From the NCBI GenBank assembly GCA_937907555.1, contig CALEST010000129.1:1-42249 (forward strand): a DNA stretch of 42,249 nt, read 5' to 3'. Below the pieces are notes generated by a model. The model saw only the letters and a program-made list of their open reading frames with translations, did not search any database and had not been told where the DNA came from. Shown here one piece after another: positions 1 through 8,960 of this stretch (position 1 is the first letter of the stretch; the number at the start of each line of letters is the position of its first letter). Source of the stretch: an uncultured Sediminibacterium sp. Lineage in GTDB: Bacteria > Bacteroidota > Bacteroidia > Chitinophagales > Chitinophagaceae. A program made the position numbers and the translations under genes.

Positions 1-2
1 AA

Positions 3-1241
3 AAAACTACCTGGGAAGATTACGCAGATAAAAAAAGAACCAGCAAATCAATTGCACTAAATGAAATAAGCTATCAGGAAGAAAAAAGATTGGTTACCAC
101 AGACGCAGAATTAAATCGGGTATTAGGCGGGGGGATTGTTGCAGGTAGCCTGGTATTGGTTGCCGGTGAACCCGGAATTGGTAAAAGCACTTTGTTTTTA
201 CAAAATGGTTTGTTGTTAAATAAAATCCGGGTTTTATATATCAGTGGTGAAGAGAGTGAACAGCAAATAAAAATGCGCGCAGATCGCCTCAACATTGCTA
301 ATGAAAATTTTTATCTGCTAACAGAAACAGATACCAATATTATTTTTAAAGAAATAAAAAAACTGAAGCCAGAACTGGTGATTGTAGATTCCATACAAAC
401 ACTTCAATCTAATCTGATAGAATCAGCTGCAGGAACAGTTACACAAATCAGAGAATGCGCAGCAGCTTTTCAACGCTTTGCAAAAGAAACCAATACACCT
501 GTATTTCTGATTGGTCATATTACAAAAGATGGCTCCATTGCAGGACCTAAAATACTGGAGCATATGGTGGATACGGTTCTGCAATTTGAAGGTGACAGAC
601 ACTATGCTTACAGAATCCTCAGAACGCTTAAAAACCGCTTTGGGTCTACATCTGAGCTGGGTATCTATGAAATGGGGAGTACCGGAATGCGCGTGGTAAC
701 CAATCCCTCCGAAATATTAATTGCACAAAGAGAAGAAGTATTAAGCGGGAGTGGAATTGCTGCTGCCCTGGAAGGAATGCGTCCGCTTTTAATTGAAGTG
801 CAGGCCTTGGTTACCCCGAGTGTTTATGGCACACCACAAAGAACAGTTACCGGTTTTGATTTACGAAGGTTACAACTTTTATTGGCTGTATTAGAAAAGA
901 GAGGTGGATTTCAATTTGGACTAAAAGATGTTTTTGTAAATATTGCAGGTGGAATAAAAATAGAAGACCCATCGATTGACCTTGCTGTAATTTGTGCCTT
1001 ACTTTCCTCTTATGAAGATAACCCGCTACCAAAAAATATTTGCTTTGCCGGTGAAGTTGGATTGAATGGTGAAATCAGAGCTGTTAACAGAATTGAACAA
1101 AGAATTGCAGAAGCTCAAAAACTGGGTTTCGAAAAAATCATTGTCTCTAAATTCAATAAAAAAAGTTTTGATGCAAAAGCTTTTCAGATTCAGATTATAG
1201 CCCTGAGCAGAGTAGATGAAGTGTATCAACAATTGTTTTAA
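3..1241 (+). CDS. radA: DNA repair protein RadA (5' partial)
   Basis: RadA is a RecA-like ATPase with a Lon-type C-terminal domain that drives branch migration in recombinational repair. The frame is open from base 3, so the N-terminal zinc finger and start lie before the window; a TTG at 90 is internal. Visible are the Walker A motif GEPGIGKST, the RadA signature KNRFG just after the ATPase core, and a Lon-like C-terminal domain beginning near the RPLLIEVQALV stretch. About 412 residues are visible against roughly 460 for full RadA, so some 50 are missing. The next gene is comF, 75 bp downstream of the stop, also linked to DNA uptake and recombination. Family identity is clear. Confidence 0.95.
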   Translation, partial: KTTWEDYADKKRTSKSIALNEISYQEEKRLVTTDAELNRVLGGGIVAGSLVLVAGEPGIGKSTLFLQNGLLLNKIRVLYISGEESEQQIKMRADRLNIANENFYLLTETDTNIIFKEIKKLKPELVIVDSIQTLQSNLIESAAGTVTQIRECAAAFQRFAKETNTPVFLIGHITKDGSIAGPKILEHMVDTVLQFEGDRHYAYRILRTLKNRFGSTSELGIYEMGSTGMRVVTNPSEILIAQREEVLSGSGIAAALEGMRPLLIEVQALVTPSVYGTPQRTVTGFDLRRLQLLLAVLEKRGGFQFGLKDVFVNIAGGIKIEDPSIDLAVICALLSSYEDNPLPKNICFAGEVGLNGEIRAVNRIEQRIAEAQKLGFEKIIVSKFNKKSFDAKAFQIQIIALSRVDEVYQQLF

Positions 1242-1316
1242 ACAATCCGTTTAAAAACATTTTTTTCTTCGTTATATACGCATCTGAATAAATTATACAA
1301 TGTGGAAATTGACTTC

Positions 1317-2018
1317 ATGTCAATACCCATTCGATATTATATCAGTGCATTTCAACAATTGTTTTTTCCTCATATCTGTTGCGGATGCGGAGCTGATTAT
1401 TTAAAAGACAATCAATTCATTTGTGCATCCTGCATGCACATGCTACCGGAAACCTGTTTTATGGATAAACCGGGGAATCCAATCGACAAGATTTTCGAGG
1501 GGAGAATACCCGTTATGGCAGCCGGGGCCGGTTTTTATTTTTACAAGTCGGGGCTGATTCAGCACCTGATTGCCCAGTTAAAATATCATCAGAACAAAGA
1601 AGCCGGAAGATTTTTAGGCAGGTGCCTGGGGCGACAGTTAAAAGCTACCAATCGGTTTAATAGCGTTGATTTACTAATGCCCCTCCCCCTTCATCCTAAA
1701 AAGGAATTTCAACGGGGCTATAACCAGGCTGCCCTTATTTGTGAGGGAATCAAAGAAATCTGGCCCAAACCTATCTGTACCAAAGCGGTCTCCCGCCTTG
1801 TTTATACCCAAACCCAGACCCAGGGTAACCGCGTCAGCCGATGGAAAAACATGGAAAATGCTTTCTGGCCCGTAGACCCGGCCTTTATTAAAAACAAACA
1901 TATTCTGTTAATTGATGATGTTATTACCACGGGAGCCAGCCTGGAAGCATGCGGAAATGCCATTTTAAGTGTGCCCGGCACAAAACTCAGTATCGTTACT
2001 GCTGCTTTTACCGTTTAG
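1317..2018 (+). CDS. comF: ComF family phosphoribosyltransferase-like protein
   Basis: ComF proteins act in uptake or processing of transforming DNA and carry a phosphoribosyltransferase fold. The N-terminus has a CxxC-CxxC zinc ribbon (CCGCG, then CASC), and near the C-terminus the PRPP-binding loop reads LLIDDVITTGAS. The middle segment TQTQTQGNRVSRWKNMENAF matches the ComF-type linker. I chose ATG 1317, giving 233 aa; a GTG at 1302 in frame would add five residues and cannot be excluded. It follows radA on the same strand. Function is inferred from the family; no other competence genes are in view. Confidence 0.88.
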   Translation: MSIPIRYYISAFQQLFFPHICCGCGADYLKDNQFICASCMHMLPETCFMDKPGNPIDKIFEGRIPVMAAGAGFYFYKSGLIQHLIAQLKYHQNKEAGRFLGRCLGRQLKATNRFNSVDLLMPLPLHPKKEFQRGYNQAALICEGIKEIWPKPICTKAVSRLVYTQTQTQGNRVSRWKNMENAFWPVDPAFIKNKHILLIDDVITTGASLEACGNAILSVPGTKLSIVTAAFTV

Positions 2019-2075
2019 GCTGCCTGATAATGCATCAACTTTTTCTGCTTAGTTTCGTTATATAAATAAAAACGC

Positions 2076-2609
2076 ATGAAATACTTTCTTTCAATCATCA
2101 GCTTTGTTATGCTTAGTGCATTTACCCTGCCTGGCGGACCCAGCATTCACAGTTTTAAAGTAAAGTCGATTGACGGCAAAACCATCGATTTTTCCAGTTT
2201 TAAAGGCAAAAAAATACTGGTGGTGAACACGGCTTCCAAATGTGGCTATACACCGCAATACGAAGCTTTGCAAAAAGTGTATGAAGCCCACAAAGACAAA
2301 TTGGTAATTGTAGGATTCCCGGCCAATAATTTTGGTGGCCAGGAACCTGGTTCAGACAGTGAAATCCAGGACTTCTGTAAAGCCCGTTTTGGTGTAAGCT
2401 TTCCAATGGCCAGCAAAGTAAGTGTTAAAGGAAGCGATATGGCTCCGATTTACAAATGGTTGACTGCAAAAACCGAAAATGGGGTTCTGGATGCAGAAAT
2501 AGGCTGGAACTTCGGCAAATTTTTGTTGGATGAAAATGGAAAACTGATTGCTTACTATCCCAGCAAAGTAAAACCAGACAGCGAAGAAATTTTAAAGTAT
2601 GTAAAATAG
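2076..2609 (+). CDS. Glutathione peroxidase family thiol peroxidase, exported
   Basis: 177 aa protein that reduces peroxides using a catalytic cysteine. Key residues are Cys56 in NTASKCGYT, Gln89 in GGQEPG and Trp144-Asn145 in WNFGKFL, the Gpx catalytic set. Cys101 in DFCKARFGVSFP occupies the position of the resolving Cys of yeast Gpx3-type enzymes, so thioredoxin is the likelier reductant than glutathione (inference). The first about 17 residues form a hydrophobic signal-like segment, so it probably works outside the cytoplasm. It sits between comF and the delta' gene, only 20 bp before the latter. Confidence 0.9.
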   Translation: MKYFLSIISFVMLSAFTLPGGPSIHSFKVKSIDGKTIDFSSFKGKKILVVNTASKCGYTPQYEALQKVYEAHKDKLVIVGFPANNFGGQEPGSDSEIQDFCKARFGVSFPMASKVSVKGSDMAPIYKWLTAKTENGVLDAEIGWNFGKFLLDENGKLIAYYPSKVKPDSEEILKYVK

Positions 2610-2629
2610 TTTTTCAGCTATTTTTACAG

Positions 2630-3829
2630 ATGCTTTTTTCAGATGTAATTGGACAGGATACCATTAAGCAGCATTTGGCTGAAATGGTTGAACATAACAG
2701 ACTTAGCCACGCATTATTATTCCTGGCAAAAGAAGGGGCAGGTGGACTTCCACTTGCCCTTGCTTTTGCACAATATATTGTAAGCCTTCCTGCCGAAGCC
2801 CCGGTGGTAGAAGACCTTTTTGGTGGAATGACAGCACTGGAGCCCTCCGGCGGTTTTATTCCCCCCGAACAAATAGCCAACGAATCAGCCTATATAAGAG
2901 CTGCCAAACTCGTGCACCCCGATTTGCATTTTACCTACCCCGTTATTCCAAGAAAATCGGGAGACAAGCCCGTAAGTGCTGATTATATTGAAGAGTGGAG
3001 AAGCTTTGTGGATACCATGCCTTATGGAAATGTTTACGATTGGCTGCAAAGCATTGGTGCCGAAAACAAACAGGGAAATATTACAGCAGAAGAATGCAAC
3101 CAGATTATTAGAGCGCTAAGTTTAAAAAGTTTTGAAAGCAGGTACAAGGTTTTATTGCTTTGGATGCCCGAATACCTGGGTAAAGAAGGTAACAAACTTT
3201 TAAAACTGATTGAAGAGCCACCACCCAACACGGTTTTTATTCTGGTTGCCGAAAATGAAGAGTCTATTCTGCCTACCATTTTAAGCAGGTGTCAGCTGGT
3301 TCGCATACCTGCATTGGAAGATGCAGATATTGAAAAAGCCTTGATTGACCGTGCAAAAGCCAGCGAAGAAACAGCCAGACAAATAACTGGTATTTGTGAA
3401 GGCAACTATAGAGAAGCCTTGCATTTATTACAACATGCCGATGAAGACTGGCAATCTCTGCTGAGGGAATGGTTGAATGCTATGTTGAAAACAGGACCTG
3501 CAGCACAACTGAAATTTATTGATGAAGTGAGCCGCCTGGGCAGAGAAAAACAAAAACAGTTTTTACGATATTTCAATCATTTGCTGGAACAAAGCATTCG
3601 AATTCGCGTGATGGGCGAGGAACAAATTAGGGTGGCTGCCGAAGAAAAAGACTTTGCCAAAAGACTAAATAAAATTGCTTCTGTTAGCCAGCAGGAATGT
3701 ATGATTGAGGAACTGGACAAGGCCGCTTACTATATAGAACGCAATGCCCACGCCAAAATGCTGTTTCAGGCGCTGACCATTAAACTATACCATATCATTC
3801 AGAACAAAACCCTAATTTTGAGTAAATAG
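2630..3829 (+). CDS. holB: DNA polymerase III subunit delta' (clamp loader)
   Basis: 399 aa AAA+ family subunit of the sliding-clamp loader. The N-terminus (FSDVIGQDTIKQHL, then LSHALLF) matches DnaX/HolB. The P-loop position reads AKEGAGGLPLALA without GKT, so it is not an ATPase, as expected for delta'. The arginine-finger SRC motif is kept (ILSRCQLVRIP). An insertion after the first helices and the lack of the zinc-binding cysteines are as I recall them for Bacteroidota members. The gene is 37 bp upstream of ricT, a pairing common in this phylum as far as I know. Confidence 0.85.
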   Translation: MLFSDVIGQDTIKQHLAEMVEHNRLSHALLFLAKEGAGGLPLALAFAQYIVSLPAEAPVVEDLFGGMTALEPSGGFIPPEQIANESAYIRAAKLVHPDLHFTYPVIPRKSGDKPVSADYIEEWRSFVDTMPYGNVYDWLQSIGAENKQGNITAEECNQIIRALSLKSFESRYKVLLLWMPEYLGKEGNKLLKLIEEPPPNTVFILVAENEESILPTILSRCQLVRIPALEDADIEKALIDRAKASEETARQITGICEGNYREALHLLQHADEDWQSLLREWLNAMLKTGPAAQLKFIDEVSRLGREKQKQFLRYFNHLLEQSIRIRVMGEEQIRVAAEEKDFAKRLNKIASVSQQECMIEELDKAAYYIERNAHAKMLFQALTIKLYHIIQNKTLILSK

Positions 3830-3866
3830 GTACTAATTAAAGAACTTTTTATTTACATATATATAT

Positions 3867-5261
3867 ATGGGATGTGGATCATGTGGAACTGGAAAGCCGA
3901 ACGGCTGTAAAAGTAATGGAGGATGCAGCACGGGTGGATGTAATCGTTTAAATGTACACGACTGGCTAATGAATCTGCCTTTCAGCGATCCTGAAAGCAG
4001 TTGCCGCGTGGTAGAAGTTAGCTTTAAACAAGGCAGCAGAAAGGAATACTATAGAAATCCTACACTACAATATTTTGAAAAAGGCGAATACGTAACGGTT
4101 GAAGGCGTTAGTGGATTTGATGTGGGTGAAGTGAGCCTGACCGGGGAGTTGGTTCGTATGCAAATGAAGAAAAGGCAGATTGACGAGTTCAGCCCCGAGA
4201 TGAAAAAAATTCTCAGAAAAAGTACAGAGAGAGATATTGAGAGTTTTGAAATCAGTAAGGGTCGTGAAAAAGAAATTCTGGCCAGAAGCAGAACCATCGC
4301 CAGAAGTCTGAATCTGCAAATGAAACTAAGTGAAGTTGAAATTCAGGCAGATGGTAAAAAAGGAACTTTCTTTTATACCGCTGATGACCGTGTTGACTTC
4401 AGGGAAATGATTAAAATTTTTGCCAGTGATTTCAAGATCAAGGTAGAAATGAGACAAATCGGTATCAGACAAGAAGCTGCCAAGCTGGGTGGAATAGGTT
4501 CCTGCGGAAGAGAGTTATGCTGCAGTACCTGGCTGAACGATTTCAAGAGTGTAAATACTACCGCAGCGCGTTATCAGAATCTTTCTATTAATCAAACCAA
4601 GTTGAGTGGTCAGTGCGGCCGTTTAAAATGCTGTCTGAACTACGAGCTGGATACTTATTTAGATGCGCTGCAGCAATTCCCTGATTATGCTGATACATTG
4701 GATACCGCAATGGGAACCGCTCATCTGATTAAAAAAGACATTTTCAAAAATTTAATGTGGTATGTGCTTCCCAACAATACCAAGCACTATCCTTTAACCA
4801 TTGATCGCGTTAAAGAAATTAAACGCCTGAACAAGCAGGGTCAAAGAGTGGATGAATTACAGGCTGTTGAAATTGTAAGCAATAAACAAAAAGAGGCGGA
4901 ACCTGCATTCGTGGAACTGGTTGGACAAATCAGTTTAAAAACACTGGAGAAAAACGATCGCAAAAGAAGAGACCAGCAAAGAAACAACCAGCGTGGCCAA
5001 CAGGGCAATGCACTTCAGGGCAGAAACCAACCCAATCAGGGTCCCAACCGAGGCCCTCAACAAGGTGGGCAAAACCAGGGCGGACAAAACCAAGGGCAAG
5101 GACCAAGAAGACCACAGCAGCAAAATCCGAATGCTCCCCGTGGTCCACGTGGACCTCAGCCGAACAGACCCAACAGGCCTGCTCAACCCAACAATGGTCC
5201 TGCCAATAAACCCAATACAGGAAACAGTTCCAGACCGGATAACGGACCTAAGCCGGAATAA
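3867..5261 (+). CDS. ricT: PSP1/RicT-family protein with Cys-rich head and disordered tail
   Basis: 464 aa. The PSP1 core (about residues 45-330) has the conserved cysteine sets C213, C218-C219 (GSCGRELCC) and C250, C255-C256 (CGRLKCC), which in Bacillus RicT belong to the Fe-S RicAFT complex affecting RNA maturation. The first 26 residues hold six Cys in Gly-rich sequence, and residues 365-464 are a low-complexity Q/N/G/P/R tail with GGQNQ repeats, probably disordered and possibly RNA-binding (inference). It ends convergently with the M3 peptidase, overlapping it by 14 bp. In many Bacteroidota gldH follows this gene (recalled, not checked); here gldH lies 8 kb away. Confidence 0.85.
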   Translation: MGCGSCGTGKPNGCKSNGGCSTGGCNRLNVHDWLMNLPFSDPESSCRVVEVSFKQGSRKEYYRNPTLQYFEKGEYVTVEGVSGFDVGEVSLTGELVRMQMKKRQIDEFSPEMKKILRKSTERDIESFEISKGREKEILARSRTIARSLNLQMKLSEVEIQADGKKGTFFYTADDRVDFREMIKIFASDFKIKVEMRQIGIRQEAAKLGGIGSCGRELCCSTWLNDFKSVNTTAARYQNLSINQTKLSGQCGRLKCCLNYELDTYLDALQQFPDYADTLDTAMGTAHLIKKDIFKNLMWYVLPNNTKHYPLTIDRVKEIKRLNKQGQRVDELQAVEIVSNKQKEAEPAFVELVGQISLKTLEKNDRKRRDQQRNNQRGQQGNALQGRNQPNQGPNRGPQQGGQNQGGQNQGQGPRRPQQQNPNAPRGPRGPQPNRPNRPAQPNNGPANKPNTGNSSRPDNGPKPE

Positions 5262-6981
5262 GCTGGTCCATTTCGGTTTTTACAAATTCCATCAGGGTTT
5301 TAATATAGGCGGGTGTTAAATTAAATTCCAGTCCGGCAGCCTTGTACAACGCTGGTAATGTTTGGGTACCACCCAAGCTCAGGGCATTCATGTAGTTTTC
5401 CAATGCTTGTTTGGGATTTTTCTTGTATTGCATCCAGAGACCAATTGCACCCAATTGTGCAATACCATATTCGATGTAATAGAATGGTACTTCAAACAAA
5501 TGCAACTGCCTTTGCCAGCCAATAGCTCTGTAGGCATCCAGCCCGGTATAATCAATTGCTGTGGTTGAGAATTCGTTAAGAATATTCATCCAGGCAGCAG
5601 TTCTTTCTTCAACGCTATGCTGTGGATGCTCGTAAACCCAATGTTGAAACTTATCTATGATGGCAATCCATGGGAAGATGGTGATGGTTCTTTCCAATTG
5701 ATGCTCTTTGGCTCTTTGTAAATCGGATGCATTATCAAAAAATGCCTGCCAGTGATCCATACTGAAAAGTTCCATTGCCATACTGGCTACTTCTGCAATC
5801 TCCATAGGATATTCCTTGAAAGCAGACAATGGCAACGGATGCGCCAAAAAAGAATGGACCGCATGTCCCCCTTCGTGCACCATGGTTGTAACATCACTCA
5901 TTTGTCCGGCTGCATTCATGAAAATAAATGGAGCTCCGCTTTCTGCCAATGGACAATTGTATCCACCAGGCGCTTTGCCCTTGCGGCTTTCCAGATCAAA
6001 ATGATTCATTTCTTTCATTTTGCGAAGACAATCCGCGAAGAATGGATTCAGCTGATCAAAACATTTTACTGTTTTTTCATATAAATCTTCACCGGTTGTA
6101 AAAGGCTTCAGGGGTTGTATTCCTGCAGGCTCTGCTTCTGTATCCCAGGGTCTTAGTGTATCCAGACCCAACTTCTGACGTTTTCTTTCGTAAATCTCAT
6201 TTACCAGTGGCAATACATATTGCTTCACAGCTTCATGAAACTGAAAACAATCTTCTTTGGTATAATCAAAACGACCCAGTTCTTTAAACTTATAATCCCT
6301 GTAATTTTCAAAACCGGCATTCACCGCTATCTGATGACGTTTGGCTATCAGGGTTGAGTACAACTCATGCATAGCATTTTCGTCCTGCTTTCTACGGTCC
6401 TGAATTTTATGGTAAACCGATTCTCTTAGTTTTCGGTCACTGCTCTCCAGAAATTTGGCAGCCTGTTGCAAAGTATATTCTTTGCCATCCACTTCCACCG
6501 TCATTTTTCCCGCGATGGCACCGTATTGCTGCTGCAACACACTTAACTCAGCTGCAATTGGTATATTTTCTTCTCTAAACAACTCAATGCTTTTTCTTAC
6601 GGAACGCAGATAAGTATGATACAGCGACTGATCCAGTTCATCGGTAAATGGGCAGGCAATTAATTTTTTGTTCAGCTGATCTGCATAAGCCTGCAGTTTG
6701 GGCTGAATTTCCATACAGAAATAAGTAAATGCTTCTTCCAGAGACTTGTCAGTGGTATCACAGGTCATTTTAATTTGTCTCCAGCAGGCATCCTCACTTA
6801 CCACTGCTTCCAGTTCACTCAAATCCTGCAACCACTGCGATAAATCGGCTTTACTATTAAGGGGTTTTTCAGCCAGCTCCCTGAAATAGGGTTCCAGGCT
6901 GTTCCAATCGGTTACTTTATAATCAGCAGGTAAAAAACTTCTGGGAATCTTCTGTATCGCAGCTTTCGGATGCATATTCAC
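5248..6981 (-). CDS. M3 family oligoendopeptidase (PepF-like)
   Basis: 577 aa zinc metallopeptidase of the M3 family, which cleaves short cytosolic peptides. The zinc motif HEGGH is at residues 369-373 inside MVHEGGHAVHSF, and the downstream third-ligand region is MEIAEVASMAMELF. The N-terminal helical domain is typical of oligoendopeptidase F. No signal peptide is visible, so it is likely cytoplasmic. ATG codons at 6981 and 6975 are both possible starts. Its last codons lie inside the 3' end of ricT on the other strand. A divergent mutL begins about 100 bp upstream. Confidence 0.92.
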   Translation of the reverse strand: MNMHPKAAIQKIPRSFLPADYKVTDWNSLEPYFRELAEKPLNSKADLSQWLQDLSELEAVVSEDACWRQIKMTCDTTDKSLEEAFTYFCMEIQPKLQAYADQLNKKLIACPFTDELDQSLYHTYLRSVRKSIELFREENIPIAAELSVLQQQYGAIAGKMTVEVDGKEYTLQQAAKFLESSDRKLRESVYHKIQDRRKQDENAMHELYSTLIAKRHQIAVNAGFENYRDYKFKELGRFDYTKEDCFQFHEAVKQYVLPLVNEIYERKRQKLGLDTLRPWDTEAEPAGIQPLKPFTTGEDLYEKTVKCFDQLNPFFADCLRKMKEMNHFDLESRKGKAPGGYNCPLAESGAPFIFMNAAGQMSDVTTMVHEGGHAVHSFLAHPLPLSAFKEYPMEIAEVASMAMELFSMDHWQAFFDNASDLQRAKEHQLERTITIFPWIAIIDKFQHWVYEHPQHSVEERTAAWMNILNEFSTTAIDYTGLDAYRAIGWQRQLHLFEVPFYYIEYGIAQLGAIGLWMQYKKNPKQALENYMNALSLGGTQTLPALYKAAGLEFNLTPAYIKTLMEFVKTEMDQLIPA

Positions 6982-7085
6982 TTAATTTAAGTGCAAATTT
7001 ACTGCAACTGTACCTTGCAGTTGGTGCAGGAATCTTATTTTTACAAACTTTTATTTTTTGAGACCTAAGCGTTGAAGACATTATT

Positions 7086-8945
7086 GTGAGCAATACTATA
7101 CATCTTTTACCCGATCATATAGCCAATCAGATAGCTGCTGGTGAAGTAATCCAAAGACCTGCCAGTGCAGTGAAGGAATTACTGGAGAATGCAGTAGATG
7201 CAGGTGCTACACAAATACAATTACTGGTAAATGATGCCGGCAAGGCACTGATTCAGGTAATTGATAACGGCAAAGGAATGAGTCCGGAAGATGCCAGCAT
7301 GGCATTTGAAAGGCACGCTACCAGTAAAATCAGACAGATTGAAGATTTATTCCGTATCAGTACCATGGGATTCAGAGGAGAGGCATTGGCTTCTGTTGCA
7401 GCTGTTTCTCAGGTTGAATTAAAAACAAGACGTGCAGAAGACGAATTGGGTTGTCTGGTAGAAGTAGAAAACAGCAAAGTGATTCGTCAGGAAGCCTGCA
7501 CGGCTGCAGTGGGTACAAGTATCAGCATGAAGAACTTATTCTTCAATGTTCCTGCACGCAGAAACTTTTTAAAAAGCAATGCAGCTGAAATGCGCCATAT
7601 CATGGATGAATTCATCCGGGTTGCCATGGCGAATCCGGAGATATTTTTCTCTTTAAAAAGCAATGGTCAGGAAGTATATCACTTAGAAGCAGGATCGCGA
7701 AAACAAAGAATTGTACAAATCTTAGGCAACAGTTATAATGCAAAACTGGTATCAGTTTCAGAAGAAACAGATTACATGAATATCAGCGGTTTTATCGGAA
7801 AACCCGATACTGCACGTAAAACAAGAGGTGATCAGTATTTCTTTGTGAATAATCGTTTTATTAAAAGTGCTTATTTAAATCATGCAGTAAATGCCGCTTT
7901 TGAAGGATTGATTGCAAAAGATAGTTTTCCCAGCTATGTACTCTATATAGATTTAGATCCGGGGCAGGTAGATATTAATGTACATCCAACCAAGCAGGAA
8001 ATTAAGTTTGAGGATGAAAAAATTGTGTACGCATTTGTACAGGCAGCTATCAAACACGCATTGGCACAGTTTAGCATTGCCCCTTCATTAGACTTTTCAT
8101 TGAACGCAGATATTCAGGGACTGGATGCAGTGAGCAAACCATTTACCAGCAATCAGAAGGATGCTGCCGTTTCTTCCAGCCTCTACAAAGCCTTCTCTCA
8201 GAAACACCAGGCTCATTTAATTGAGCCAAGTGCCAAATCGGAATTAAAAAGCTGGAAATCATTTTTTGAGCCTTCTTCTCAAGACTCCTTTCCATCCGAT
8301 GCATCGCAAGTAAATGCGGGAACAGATAAACAGATCTTTGAAGAATCCTATACAGGTAACCGCTTGTTGAATGTTCCGGTTATACAGCAATATTTACAGG
8401 TACAGCAAACCTATATCATCGCTACTACAGAAAAAGGATTTTTACTGGTTCATCAGCAGCTGGCCCATGAAAGAATATTGTATGAAAAATACAGTCTGGC
8501 GGTACATAGCAAACAAGCTCCTACACAAAAGAGTTTATTTCCCATTCCATTGGAATTAACTGTTTCCGATAAGGTTTTGCTAGATGAAATATTGCCCGAC
8601 TTGCAATTGATCGGCTATCAGATAGAAAGAGATGATCAGCAAGAATATTTAATTCAGGGAACTCCCGCCGATATTACAGCAGGAAATGAAAAACATGCAA
8701 TAGAAATGTTGATTGAACAATTCAAACATTTCAGCAGTGATGTAAAATTCAGTCAGCGGGAGAAACTGGTTCGATGCATGGCAAAACAACAATCCATTAA
8801 ATCGGGAACGGGAATGGACGAAAGAGAAATGACGAAACTAATAGATGATTTGTTTTCTTGTAATACGCCAACTATCAGTCCTTCAGGCGCCCCCACATAC
8901 ATTGAATACAAGGGAAATTACCTGGAGCAGTTATTTAATAAATAA
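7086..8945 (+). CDS. mutL: DNA mismatch repair protein MutL
   Basis: 619 aa mismatch-repair matchmaker with an N-terminal GHKL ATPase: IAAGEVIQRPASAVKELLEN at 16-35, DNGKGM near 60 and FRGEAL near 97. Translation starts at GTG 7086, the only start that yields the conserved N-terminus. The C-terminal dimerisation domain aligns with endonuclease-type MutL, but the DQHA(X)2E(X)4E motif reads HQQLAHERILYE. The usual CPHGRP motif reads SPSGAP, and the ACK-type motif reads MAKQQSIK. Nuclease activity therefore looks lost (inference). dacB converges 15 bp after its stop. Confidence 0.96.
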   Translation: MSNTIHLLPDHIANQIAAGEVIQRPASAVKELLENAVDAGATQIQLLVNDAGKALIQVIDNGKGMSPEDASMAFERHATSKIRQIEDLFRISTMGFRGEALASVAAVSQVELKTRRAEDELGCLVEVENSKVIRQEACTAAVGTSISMKNLFFNVPARRNFLKSNAAEMRHIMDEFIRVAMANPEIFFSLKSNGQEVYHLEAGSRKQRIVQILGNSYNAKLVSVSEETDYMNISGFIGKPDTARKTRGDQYFFVNNRFIKSAYLNHAVNAAFEGLIAKDSFPSYVLYIDLDPGQVDINVHPTKQEIKFEDEKIVYAFVQAAIKHALAQFSIAPSLDFSLNADIQGLDAVSKPFTSNQKDAAVSSSLYKAFSQKHQAHLIEPSAKSELKSWKSFFEPSSQDSFPSDASQVNAGTDKQIFEESYTGNRLLNVPVIQQYLQVQQTYIIATTEKGFLLVHQQLAHERILYEKYSLAVHSKQAPTQKSLFPIPLELTVSDKVLLDEILPDLQLIGYQIERDDQQEYLIQGTPADITAGNEKHAIEMLIEQFKHFSSDVKFSQREKLVRCMAKQQSIKSGTGMDEREMTKLIDDLFSCNTPTISPSGAPTYIEYKGNYLEQLFNK

Positions 8946-8960
8946 CGGCTAGCGGTGATT

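Noticed and set aside
1232..1246. Near-palindrome ATTGTTT-T-AAACAAT over the radA stop
   Set aside because: AT-only stem with a one-base loop cannot form a useful hairpin; likely chance.
4993..5319. 108-codon open frame overlapping the ricT tail
   Set aside because: It lies in another frame of the low-complexity Gln/Asn/Pro-rich tail; such composition keeps alternative frames open and the translation has no family features.
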